From contig CALFBV010000171.1 in assembly GCA_937951395.1 (NCBI GenBank), positions 1 to 6,803 on the forward strand: 6,803 nt of DNA. Reading direction: 5' to 3'. The DNA is from an uncultured Rubritalea sp. Its GTDB lineage: Bacteria > Verrucomicrobiota > Verrucomicrobiia > Verrucomicrobiales > Akkermansiaceae. The notes beneath the pieces were generated by a model. That model ran no database searches and was not told where the DNA came from. It saw only the letters and a list, made by a program, of their open reading frames with translations. Both the position numbers and the translations under genes were made by a program. This document shows positions 1 to 6,017 of this stretch, piece after piece; positions within the stretch are counted from its first letter, which is position 1; each line of letters begins with the position of its first letter.

Positions 1-922
1 TAAGAATAGCTAGGCGTGTCTCCATCATAGGCACCTGGAGCTCCACAGTGAGACCTCTCTCAAAACGCGATACCATTCTTGGCTCAAATTTCTTCACCTC
101 ACATGCTGGGCGGTCACAGGTCAGAATGATCTGGCTCTGAAGATCGAGTAACGTGTTAAACGTATGGAAGAATTCTTCTTGAGATTTTTCCTTACCGGCT
201 AGGAACTGAATATCGTCGATTAGAAGAAAATCAGCTCTGCGGTATTTGTTTCGGAATTTATCCAACTTGCCTTTTTTAACAGAATCAATAAACTCATTAG
301 TAAATTTCTCAGAGGTCAGATAAGTAACCTTAGCATCTGGGTTCTTTCTCAGGATCTCATTTCCGATGGACTGCATGAGGTGAGTTTTACCTAGTCCAGA
401 TCCACCGTGAATAAAGAGTGGATTGTATGAGAATCCAGTTCCATTTGCCACAGCGTGACATGCAGCGTGCGCAAACTCACTGTTCCCCCCAACGACAAAC
501 TTATCAAAGCTATATTGAGGATTAAGACCTACATTCTTGATTCGCTGCTCTGATTTCTTGCTCACCTTAGTGACTACTTCACCATCTTCGTCTTGCTCAG
601 AGTTGGCTTCGTCATGATCTTCGCCTTCCACTAGAACTATGGCTTTCACCATAGGATCCAGTATCTCAGAGACTGCATTTTGCAACTCTGGCATGAAGTT
701 AGTTTCTATCCAGACTTGATGAATGTCATTAGGCACAAAAATCCTGAACTCAGTCTCAGTAAGAGTAACATCACAAACACCAGAAAACCAACGATCAAAT
801 GCATCACTACCTACTAATTCAGAAAGCTCCTCAGAGACTGCTAACCAAACAACTTCGCCTCCTTTTGCTTTGCTCGCTCGCTGCGCAGTTTCGATCTTCG
901 TTTCTTTCTGGTTTACTTCCAT
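1..922 (-). CDS. dnaA: Chromosomal replication initiator protein DnaA (C-terminus beyond window edge)
   Basis: DnaA is the AAA+ ATPase that binds DnaA boxes at the origin, melts it and recruits the helicase. The 307 visible codons run from ATG at 922 to the window edge with no stop. Residues about 22-95 resemble domain I (WLAVSEEL, then FDRWF, typical of the N-terminal helicase-interaction domain). Residues about 96-125 form a short acidic linker. Domain III starts near 134. It carries Walker A GGSGLGKTH (173-181), Walker B LLIDDIQF (233-240), sensor I ILTCDRP (266-272) and box VII SRFERGL (285-291) with the arginine finger. Sensor II and DNA-binding domain IV lie outside the window. An in-frame stop lies upstream at 1003-1001, and no better start is visible. 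There is no Shine-Dalgarno sequence in front of the ATG. Gene identity is secure; the truncation is only the window edge. Confidence 0.97.
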   Translation of the reverse strand, partial: MEVNQKETKIETAQRASKAKGGEVVWLAVSEELSELVGSDAFDRWFSGVCDVTLTETEFRIFVPNDIHQVWIETNFMPELQNAVSEILDPMVKAIVLVEGEDHDEANSEQDEDGEVVTKVSKKSEQRIKNVGLNPQYSFDKFVVGGNSEFAHAACHAVANGTGFSYNPLFIHGGSGLGKTHLMQSIGNEILRKNPDAKVTYLTSEKFTNEFIDSVKKGKLDKFRNKYRRADFLLIDDIQFLAGKEKSQEEFFHTFNTLLDLQSQIILTCDRPACEVKKFEPRMVSRFERGLTVELQVPMMETRLAIL

Positions 923-988
923 TGTCGTAAAAAAGGGCTGATGGGTTGAAAAAATTGGTAAATGCTTAAGTGATGATAGGTGATGAAA

Positions 989-1055
989 TTTTAGCTCGTT
1001 CTAGACTCAATCATGAGTGCTGTTTGGAGTCGAAATAAGTTTTACCTCGTTCCTA
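989..1055 (+). repeat. Pair of imperfect 15-16-bp direct repeats upstream of dnaA
   Basis: TTTTAGCTCGTTCTA at 989-1003 and TTTTACCTCGTTCCTA at 1040-1055 share TTTTA, CTCGTTC and TA. They differ by one substitution and one inserted base. Their starts are 51 bp apart, close to five helical turns. They lie between the DnaA-box-like cluster and the dnaA start codon, so they would be in the transcribed leader or in regulatory DNA. The function is unknown; a regulator site or an origin-type repeat would both fit. Confidence 0.45.
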
Positions 1056-1060
1056 AAAAG

Positions 1061-1129
1061 TTAGACACAGCTTTTTACTGAGGAAATAAATTAGAGCTGG
1101 AAACCTCCTTTTCCACAAGCTGTTCCACA
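1061..1129 (+). promoter_or_regulatory. Cluster of three DnaA-box-like nonamers
   Basis: Three same-orientation nonamers resemble the consensus TTATNCACA: TTAGACACA at 1061-1069 (one mismatch), TTTTCCACA at 1109-1117 (one mismatch) and TGTTCCACA at 1121-1129 (two mismatches). The last two start 12 bp apart. Each is followed by GCT or AGCT, so the shared unit is longer than the box itself. An A/T-rich run follows at 1133-1147. DnaA boxes in front of dnaA are common, for autoregulation or origin function. None of the three is a perfect consensus box, so the assignment is tentative. Confidence 0.4.
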
Positions 1130-1179
1130 GCTAAAAAAAATTAAAACTTGACCCGACAACTGATTAAGTGAGCTGAAGT

Positions 1180-1185
1180 ATTATA
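1180..1185 (-). promoter_or_regulatory. dnaA: Candidate -10 element of a dnaA promoter
   Basis: The minus strand reads TATAAT exactly at 1185-1180, within GGTATATAATAC. No good TTGACA-like -35 sits 16-18 bp upstream, so this would be a weak or non-canonical promoter. Transcription from here would give a leader of roughly 250 nt that crosses the DnaA-box-like cluster. That would fit DnaA autoregulation. A second exact TATAAT lies at 1267-1262 (minus), also with a poor -35. A TTGACT at 1252-1247 has only TCTAGA 17 bp downstream. The choice between them is uncertain. Confidence 0.3.
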
Positions 1186-1314
1186 TACCCTAATATGCGC
1201 AAACCATTCTAAATAAACAGATCTCTAGAATCCCACTTCATCTAACAGTCAATACTTACGTATTATAGTTTTAAAAAAACTCTTAACTAATTCAAAAACA
1301 ATCTGTAGCAACAC

Positions 1315-2163
1315 CTATAGCTCTACAAAATCCAGAGAAATATCTAAAGCCACCGCACTATGTGTAAGAGCGCCCACAGAAATGAAATCCACACCTGTTC
1401 TAGCGATCTCATAAATGGTGGTTTCGTTCACTCCACCACTCGCTTCTAACTTAGGTGATTTCACATCACCACGCAGCGCCACAGCCTCGCGCATCTGCTC
1501 GTTAGTCATATTATCTAGCAGGATGTGATCCACTCCATCGAGCTTTAGAAATGCCTCAACTTGGTCTAAGCGATCCGCTTCTAACTCCACTTCTACATGC
1601 GGCTTGTCTTTCTTCAGCTTCGTAATGGCAGACTGAATATCGTCAATATCATGCTCCGCCACGAGGTGGTTATCTTTCACCATAGCACGATCATAGAGCC
1701 CCATTCTGTGGTTCATCCCCCCACCTTGCGTCACTGCATATTTTTCTATCTCGCGCCAGCCTGGAGTTGTCTTACGCGTATCCAGCACGTTCGCTATAGA
1801 TCCCTCTGTTAGATCAACAAACTGCGCTGTCTTAGTAGCGATTCCAGAGAGTCTCTGCATAAAATTTAGCGCCACACGTTCACCAGTGAGCACTGATCTA
1901 GCAGGGCCTTTTATCTCCATCACATAGTCGCCTTTCACGACACGGCTACCGTCAGCTATTAAAATCTTCGTCTCGATAGAGCCATCCACTTTCTCGAAGA
2001 CGCGCTGTGCTATTTCTAAACCAGCCACCACACCATCTGCTTTCACAAGCATAAGCGCCCGAGCTTGCACCCCCTCTGGGACAAAATATTCTGAAGTCAC
2101 ATCTCCGGATCCAATGTCTTCGAGGAGAGCAAGGTCTATCAATTTTTCTACATGATCTGTCAT
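1315..2163 (-). CDS. nadC: Nicotinate-nucleotide pyrophosphorylase (quinolinate phosphoribosyltransferase, carboxylating)
   Basis: NadC converts quinolinate and PRPP to nicotinate mononucleotide, CO2 and pyrophosphate in cytosolic de novo NAD synthesis. The product is 282 aa, normal for the family. Counting from the ATG at 2163, the N-terminal domain has LLEDIGSGDVTS (13-24). The barrel has DTRKTTPG (128-135), GGGMNHRMGLYD (147-158), KDNH (163-166), VEVELE (190-195), LLDNM (215-219), EASGGV (240-245) and SVGALTHS (262-269). These supply the Arg/Lys/His substrate pocket and the phosphate site. A GTG at 2184 would add seven residues (VAYVSH in the extension). I prefer the ATG because family members usually begin close to the EDIGSGD helix. 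Neither start has a clear Shine-Dalgarno sequence. The gene lies 36 bp downstream of the flavoprotein gene on the same strand, so they are probably cotranscribed. nadA and nadB are not in the window. Confidence 0.95.
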   Translation of the reverse strand: MTDHVEKLIDLALLEDIGSGDVTSEYFVPEGVQARALMLVKADGVVAGLEIAQRVFEKVDGSIETKILIADGSRVVKGDYVMEIKGPARSVLTGERVALNFMQRLSGIATKTAQFVDLTEGSIANVLDTRKTTPGWREIEKYAVTQGGGMNHRMGLYDRAMVKDNHLVAEHDIDDIQSAITKLKKDKPHVEVELEADRLDQVEAFLKLDGVDHILLDNMTNEQMREAVALRGDVKSPKLEASGGVNETTIYEIARTGVDFISVGALTHSAVALDISLDFVEL

Positions 2164-2199
2164 GTGAGAAACATACGCTACCACACTGAAGAATAAACC

Positions 2200-3609
2200 C
2201 TAAATTTCAGCTAAATCTTCTGCTGGGTAAGTCCAGATCTCACTCAGGGTAGGATGATAGTGTGGGATGAGTAGTAGTTGCTTCGCAGTGGCTCCGAATG
2301 ACATCGCAACTACAATTTCATGGATCAACTCCACAGCCTCAGGACCTATCACAGAGCCACCGATGATTTTGTTAGTTCTCTTTTCCACCATGAGCTTCAC
2401 GAAGCCATGCTTGGTTCCGTGCACCATGGATTTACCATGATCATCAAACGGATAGCTGGCAACTTCATAGTCTATGCCTTGCTCCTTCGCTTCCCCCTCG
2501 GACAACCCTACAGCTGCGATCTGTGGCTCGGTAAAAATTCCATAGAGAGATAAGCTGTAATCAACAGTTTCAGGCTTAACATCACTCACACCTTTTAGCT
2601 GATGGAGAATATTCTGTGCGGCTGCCTCCCCTTGCGCGATGGCTAGGTGAACCACATCCAGCGGGCTACAGACATCGCCCGCTGCATAGATATGCGGCTG
2701 ACTAGTCTGCATGGAGAGATCCACTACTAACTTTCCTCTATTCAGGTCTAGACCAGCTGAGTCACAACCGAGGCTATTGGTATTCGGTGACCTTCCTAGT
2801 GCACATAAAATTTCATCTGAGCTGACCGAGATAGTCTTTCCTTCCTGTGAAAACTCAACCACCTTTTGCCCTTCACTAGTAAATACTTGTGAGATATCCG
2901 TGCCACAATAGAACTTGATGCCTACCGCTTCGAGCGCTGCTTGAGCTTCGTCAGCAATGTCTTTGTCCATCGTGGACAGAATTTGTTCACTACGTTGGAT
3001 GACAGTGACCTCAGCATCACAGGCGGCATAGAAGTATGCTAACTCAAGCGCGATAGCTCCACCACCGAGCACCGTGGTGGATTTCGGAATACTGTTAGAT
3101 TCCAGCACATCACGACTCGTGAGATAGCCTGCTTCTTTAAGCCCCTCGATATTCGGAACAAACACTGAGGAACCCGTAGCCACGACGAAGGATTTAGCAG
3201 AGATAGATTTCTCACTTCCATCATTCATCTGGATAGAGACCGTATGTGAGTCAGTGAACTCCGCTTTTCCTCTGTAGAGTTCAAACCTCCCATCGGTGAG
3301 TTGTTTCTGGCGATAGCCTTTGAAGTCATCGATGAGAACCTTCTTGCGGTCCATCACCTTCTTAATATCGATGCTAGCTTCGCCAACATAGATACCAAAC
3401 TCTGCTGCCTCCTTAATAGCCTCATAGCGTTTAGCAGACTCGATGATACTCTTACTAGGCATGCACCCTCTCAGAATACAAAGTCCGCCGAGCTCGTCCG
3501 CACTATCTATAAGCGCAACCTTCACCCCCGCGTCTTGCAGGAAATTCCCCGCAGCATACCCCCCACTGCCACCACCAATGACAATCACTTCGTAATCTTC
3601 TTTTCTCAT
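2200..3609 (-). CDS. Class I FAD-dependent pyridine nucleotide-disulfide oxidoreductase (dihydrolipoamide dehydrogenase-like)
   Basis: This 469-aa flavoprotein has the complete class I architecture. It has an N-terminal FAD fingerprint VIGGGSGGYAAG (10-21), a redox disulfide in GGLCILRGCMPSK (C44 and C49), a central nucleotide-binding fold GGGAIALE (182-189), a second FAD motif IYAAGDV (307-313) and a C-terminal dimerisation domain ending with HYHPTLSE (450-457). The last motif gives the catalytic His452-Glu457 pair. Members transfer electrons between NAD(P)H and a disulfide such as lipoamide, glutathione or a related thiol. The dinucleotide fold reads GxGxxA, and the second strand ends VIQRS (203-207) instead of carrying an acidic residue. 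Both features are typical of NADPH-using relatives such as glutathione or mercuric reductase. No 2-oxoacid dehydrogenase E1/E2 gene is adjacent, so a role as E3 is unproven. A weak AGG lies 8 nt before the ATG. Family assignment is firm; the substrate is not known. Confidence 0.93.
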   Translation of the reverse strand: MRKEDYEVIVIGGGSGGYAAGNFLQDAGVKVALIDSADELGGLCILRGCMPSKSIIESAKRYEAIKEAAEFGIYVGEASIDIKKVMDRKKVLIDDFKGYRQKQLTDGRFELYRGKAEFTDSHTVSIQMNDGSEKSISAKSFVVATGSSVFVPNIEGLKEAGYLTSRDVLESNSIPKSTTVLGGGAIALELAYFYAACDAEVTVIQRSEQILSTMDKDIADEAQAALEAVGIKFYCGTDISQVFTSEGQKVVEFSQEGKTISVSSDEILCALGRSPNTNSLGCDSAGLDLNRGKLVVDLSMQTSQPHIYAAGDVCSPLDVVHLAIAQGEAAAQNILHQLKGVSDVKPETVDYSLSLYGIFTEPQIAAVGLSEGEAKEQGIDYEVASYPFDDHGKSMVHGTKHGFVKLMVEKRTNKIIGGSVIGPEAVELIHEIVVAMSFGATAKQLLLIPHYHPTLSEIWTYPAEDLAEI

Positions 3610-3729
3610 AACGTTAGCCTAAAACAGGATTCTAACCATTCAAGCACCTAACGAACCAAAACCCATCTACTTTCACCTGCTCCAAACTTGAAACTTGCAA
3701 ATTCTAACGATTCGCATTTGACTCATCGC
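3610..3729 (+). promoter_or_regulatory. Divergent promoter region with repeated CTAAC motif
   Basis: This 120-bp gap must hold the promoters of both the minus-strand flavoprotein-nadC pair and the plus-strand lpxC-fabZ gene. ATTCTAACCATTC at 3629-3641 recurs as ATTCTAACGATTC at 3701-3713 (12 of 13 identical, 72 bp apart), with a weaker copy CCTAACGAACC at 3647-3657. On the minus strand each long copy contains TAGAAT, five of six matches to a -10 box. The copy at 3634-3629 would start transcription a short distance before the flavoprotein ATG. A perfect tandem AAACTTG also occurs at 3684-3697. No strong -35/-10 pair is evident for lpxC-fabZ. Confidence 0.4.
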
Positions 3730-5043
3730 ATGCCCACTGAAATGCAACACACCATCGCAGCACCTGCCTCACTTGAAGGCACATCTCTTCACACCGGTCA
3801 AAAAGTCACGCTTACCATTAAGCCCGCGCCTGCAGACCATGGATTTAAATTCCGCCGCGTAGATCTTCCAGACCAACCATTTATCGATGCTGATGTCAGT
3901 AAGGTTCAGACCGTAGAGCGTGCTACTACCCTCGCAGAAGGATCAGTAAAAGTACACACTGTTGAGCATATTCTCTCCGCACTTACAGGCTTAGGGATCG
4001 ACAACGCACTCATCGAAATGGATGCCAATGAGCCACCCATCGGTGACGGATCATCAGCGCCATACGTGGCTCTCATCCAGAGCGTGGGCCGCACAGAGCA
4101 GGACCAGCAAACTAAAGTCTGGGAAATCCGTGAGCCTATCCATTTTGATAATAAAAAAGGCTCCACCATCACCATCGTCCCAGACAAAGACTTCCGCGTC
4201 TCCGTCACCAATGTTGGTCCCGATGGCAGGTTCACCCAATTTTTCACCACCGTTGTTACTCCAGAAATCTATGAGAAGGAAATCGCACCAGCGAGAACCT
4301 TCGTCTATTATGAGGATGTGAAGCCTCTTCTCGATAAAGGTCTCATCAAAGGTGGATCTATAGAAAACGCAGTCGTCGTACGTGGTGATGAAATCATGAG
4401 TAAGGAACCGATGAGATTCTCCAATGAGTTCGCCCGCCACAAAGCGCTAGACCTCATCGGTGACCTCATGCTGGGTGGAAAACGCATCACTGGTCACGTT
4501 ATCTGTGTCGCACCAGGACACGGGCCTAATACTCAGATGGCTAAGATTCTCAAGACAGAATACACCCGCATGCGCTCCATGGTGCCACCGCTTAAGATCC
4601 CAGAGGGAGAAGCCGTGCTGGACATCAATGACATCACAAAGATTCTTCCTCACCGCTACCCATTCCTACTAGTAGACCGTGTGGTAGATTTCGAAGGCGA
4701 CAGCAAGTGCACAGGCATTAAGAATGTCACTATCAATGAGCCATTCTTCCCTGGACATTTCCCAGATCACCCTATCATGCCAGGCGTACTTCAGGTAGAA
4801 GCAATGGCACAGGTCGCGTCCATTCTCATGCTGCGCAAGCCAGAGAACCAAGGCAAGATAGGTTACTTCATGAGCGCGGACAACGTCAAATGGAGACGCC
4901 CAGTCCTCCCTGGCGACACCTTATTCATCGAAGCCGAGATCCTCAAGATCCGTCGTAACATAGGCTTCGCCACCTGCCGCTGCCTAGTCAATGGAGAAGT
5001 AGTATCCTCCGGTGATCTGAAATTTGCCCTGTTAGATAACTAA
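3730..5043 (+). CDS. lpxC-fabZ: Bifunctional UDP-3-O-acyl-N-acetylglucosamine deacetylase / 3-hydroxyacyl-ACP dehydratase (LpxC-FabZ fusion)
   Basis: This 437-aa fusion joins two cytosolic enzymes that share the 3-hydroxyacyl-ACP branch point. LpxC is the zinc deacetylase that commits to lipid A; FabZ dehydrates 3-hydroxyacyl-ACP for chain elongation. LpxC occupies about residues 6-285 (numbering from ATG 3730). It has LHTG (20-23), VEH with E79/H80, NEPPIGDGSS (100-109), IAPARTF (185-191), HKALD with H237/D241, and catalytic H264. The zinc ligands are thus H80, H237 and D241. FabZ occupies about 292-437. It has LPHRYPFLLVDRV (306-318), then FFPGHFPDHPIMPG with H343 and E357, spaced 14 residues as in E. 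coli FabZ. All catalytic residues are intact, so both activities are expected. A TTG at 3688 would extend the protein by 14 residues that match nothing I know; ATG 3742 is an alternative start. No Shine-Dalgarno sequence is visible. lpxA, which often follows such fusions, is absent. Confidence 0.95.
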   Translation: MPTEMQHTIAAPASLEGTSLHTGQKVTLTIKPAPADHGFKFRRVDLPDQPFIDADVSKVQTVERATTLAEGSVKVHTVEHILSALTGLGIDNALIEMDANEPPIGDGSSAPYVALIQSVGRTEQDQQTKVWEIREPIHFDNKKGSTITIVPDKDFRVSVTNVGPDGRFTQFFTTVVTPEIYEKEIAPARTFVYYEDVKPLLDKGLIKGGSIENAVVVRGDEIMSKEPMRFSNEFARHKALDLIGDLMLGGKRITGHVICVAPGHGPNTQMAKILKTEYTRMRSMVPPLKIPEGEAVLDINDITKILPHRYPFLLVDRVVDFEGDSKCTGIKNVTINEPFFPGHFPDHPIMPGVLQVEAMAQVASILMLRKPENQGKIGYFMSADNVKWRRPVLPGDTLFIEAEILKIRRNIGFATCRCLVNGEVVSSGDLKFALLDN

Positions 5044-5100
5044 CACCAGGTAGTGAAACAAATAATGCCTTGGAAAACGGAGTGGCATCACTAATCCAAT

Positions 5101-5138
5101 AAAAAATTCAGCCCCAGATCCTTTGATCTGAGGCTGAA
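5101..5138 (-). terminator. Intrinsic terminator of aqpZ
   Basis: TTCAGCCCCAGATC (5107-5120) and GATCTGAGGCTGAA (5125-5138) pair as a 14-bp stem with one C/A mismatch and a 4-nt loop. On the minus strand the stem is followed directly by six T (5106-5101), the classic rho-independent layout. It lies 45 bp beyond the aqpZ stop. The plus-strand side lacks a T run, so it is not a standard terminator for the converging lpxC-fabZ, although the hairpin may still slow that polymerase. Confidence 0.88.
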
Positions 5139-5183
5139 CTAACCAATGAAAATAGAATAATTTACTAGTTACTACATAGTAGA

Positions 5184-5873
5184 TTACTCAGTGTCTCCGC
5201 TGTTAACGAAATTGTATGCAAGTGCACCGATCACACCACCTACGATAGGAGCCACCCAGAACAACCAAAGTTGCTCTACAGGAAGCCCGCCAGTGAATAC
5301 AGCCATACCTGTTGAGCGGGCTGGGTTTACCGAAGTGTTAGTCACCGGTATGCTGATAAGGTGGATCAGAGTCAATGTAAGACCGATAGCGAGCGGAGCG
5401 AATCCAGCTGCTGCTTTCTTACAAGTCACCCCCATGATCACGTAGAGAAATACCGCTGTAAGTACGATCTCGATGATCAGAGCTGCTGCCATATTATAAC
5501 CTTCAGGTGAGCCCTTGCCGAAACCATTAGTCGCGAAGCCACCTAGCTCAGTGAAGCCCGCCTTATTGGTATAGATAAGAAAAATGATACCTGCACCGAG
5601 TATTGCACCTATAGTCTGTGACACAATGTAAGGAACGAGCTCCCTACAAGAAAATCTACCACCTACGCATAAACCGACAGACACCGCTGGGTTTAGGTGA
5701 CAGCCAGAAATATGGCCGATGGCGTATGCCATAGAAACCACAGTAAGACCAAATGCAAGCGCTACGCCAAGGTAACCAATACCGTTATCCACTGTACATG
5801 CTAAAACAGCACTACCGCAACCGCCTAAGACGAGCCACATTGTGCCTATTAATTCTGCTATATATTTTTTCAT
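5184..5873 (-). CDS. aqpZ: Aquaporin Z, inner-membrane water channel
   Basis: The 229-aa product is a six-helix MIP-family channel that moves water across the inner membrane in response to osmotic change. It aligns by eye with E. coli AqpZ along its whole length. Shared features include the N-terminal stretch EL(I/F)[19 protein letters not shown] before the first NPA (HLNPAV, N61-A63), and [11 protein letters not shown] containing the second NPA (N183-A185). The selectivity-filter residues equivalent to E. coli F43, H174, T183 and R189 are F41, H171, T180 and R186. This argues for a water-selective pore and not a glycerol facilitator. The ATG at 5873 is the natural start, with the first helix beginning at once. 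It has no Shine-Dalgarno sequence; the preceding bases are A/C-rich. The gene is a single transcription unit with its own terminator, and a decayed IS begins about 145 bp upstream. Confidence 0.97.
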   Translation of the reverse strand: MKKYIAELIGTMWLVLGGCGSAVLACTVDNGIGYLGVALAFGLTVVSMAYAIGHISGCHLNPAVSVGLCVGGRFSCRELVPYIVSQTIGAILGAGIIFLIYTNKAGFTELGGFATNGFGKGSPEGYNMAAALIIEIVLTAVFLYVIMGVTCKKAAAGFAPLAIGLTLTLIHLISIPVTNTSVNPARSTGMAVFTGGLPVEQLWLFWVAPIVGGVIGALAYNFVNSGDTE

Positions 5874-6017
5874 AATTGTTTGTCGTTGTTATTGTTTCCA
5901 TAGCTATAAGTCGCCACGAATATTCCTTTAGACAACACAACTAAAAAAAAAGCCACATTTATTACAGGCAAGCGACTACTAACAAAACCACAACTAAATC
6001 TAAATCAACACACCATA
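5874..6017 (-). promoter_or_regulatory. aqpZ: aqpZ upstream region
   Basis: This is AT-rich non-coding DNA between aqpZ and the presumed left end of the insertion sequence. It must carry the aqpZ promoter unless transcription reads in from the element. I see no well-formed -35/-10 pair. A 10-bp direct repeat CACAACTAAA occurs at 5936-5945 and 5989-5998. A run of nine A lies at 5943-5951. No ORF or RNA gene is evident. Confidence 0.35.

Larger units (their letters stand above)
923..1314 (-). promoter_or_regulatory. dnaA upstream control region, possible origin-associated DNA
   Basis: This is a roughly 390-bp non-coding gap between the nadC stop and the dnaA start, with both genes on the minus strand. 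It is rich in A/T runs, for example eight A at 1133-1140 and seven A at 1273-1279. I found no convincing ORF in it. It contains DnaA-box-like nonamers, an exact TATAAT on the minus strand, imperfect repeats at 989-1055 and a phased short repeat at 970-986, each treated separately. Such a layout is usual for an autoregulated dnaA promoter and, in many bacteria, for an origin. Whether replication starts here cannot be told from the sequence alone. No clear intrinsic terminator for nadC is visible. Confidence 0.6.

Noticed and set aside
723..941. Plus-strand open frame opposite the dnaA start
   Set aside because: It lies entirely antisense to conserved DnaA coding sequence and its product has low-complexity Ser/Thr composition with no recognisable motif.
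1260..1314. Intrinsic terminator after nadC
   Set aside because: There is a T run on the minus strand (1279-1273), but no stable GC-containing stem precedes it.
3301..3651. 116-codon plus-strand frame antisense to the flavoprotein N-terminus
   Set aside because: The opposite strand encodes conserved FAD and disulfide motifs. The antisense product has no recognisable features and is a shadow.
3688..3729. TTG start extending LpxC-FabZ by 14 residues
   Set aside because: The extension is hydrophilic, unlike LpxC N-termini, and lies in the promoter region; ATG at 3730 or 3742 fits the family length better.
3906..4440. Minus-strand frames of 114 and 128 codons inside lpxC
   Set aside because: They overlap each other and the conserved LpxC catalytic region in other frames, which is typical of shadow frames in a well-conserved gene.
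5107..5138. Bidirectional terminator for lpxC-fabZ and aqpZ
   Set aside because: The stem is strong, but only the minus strand has the T run. I list it only as the aqpZ terminator.
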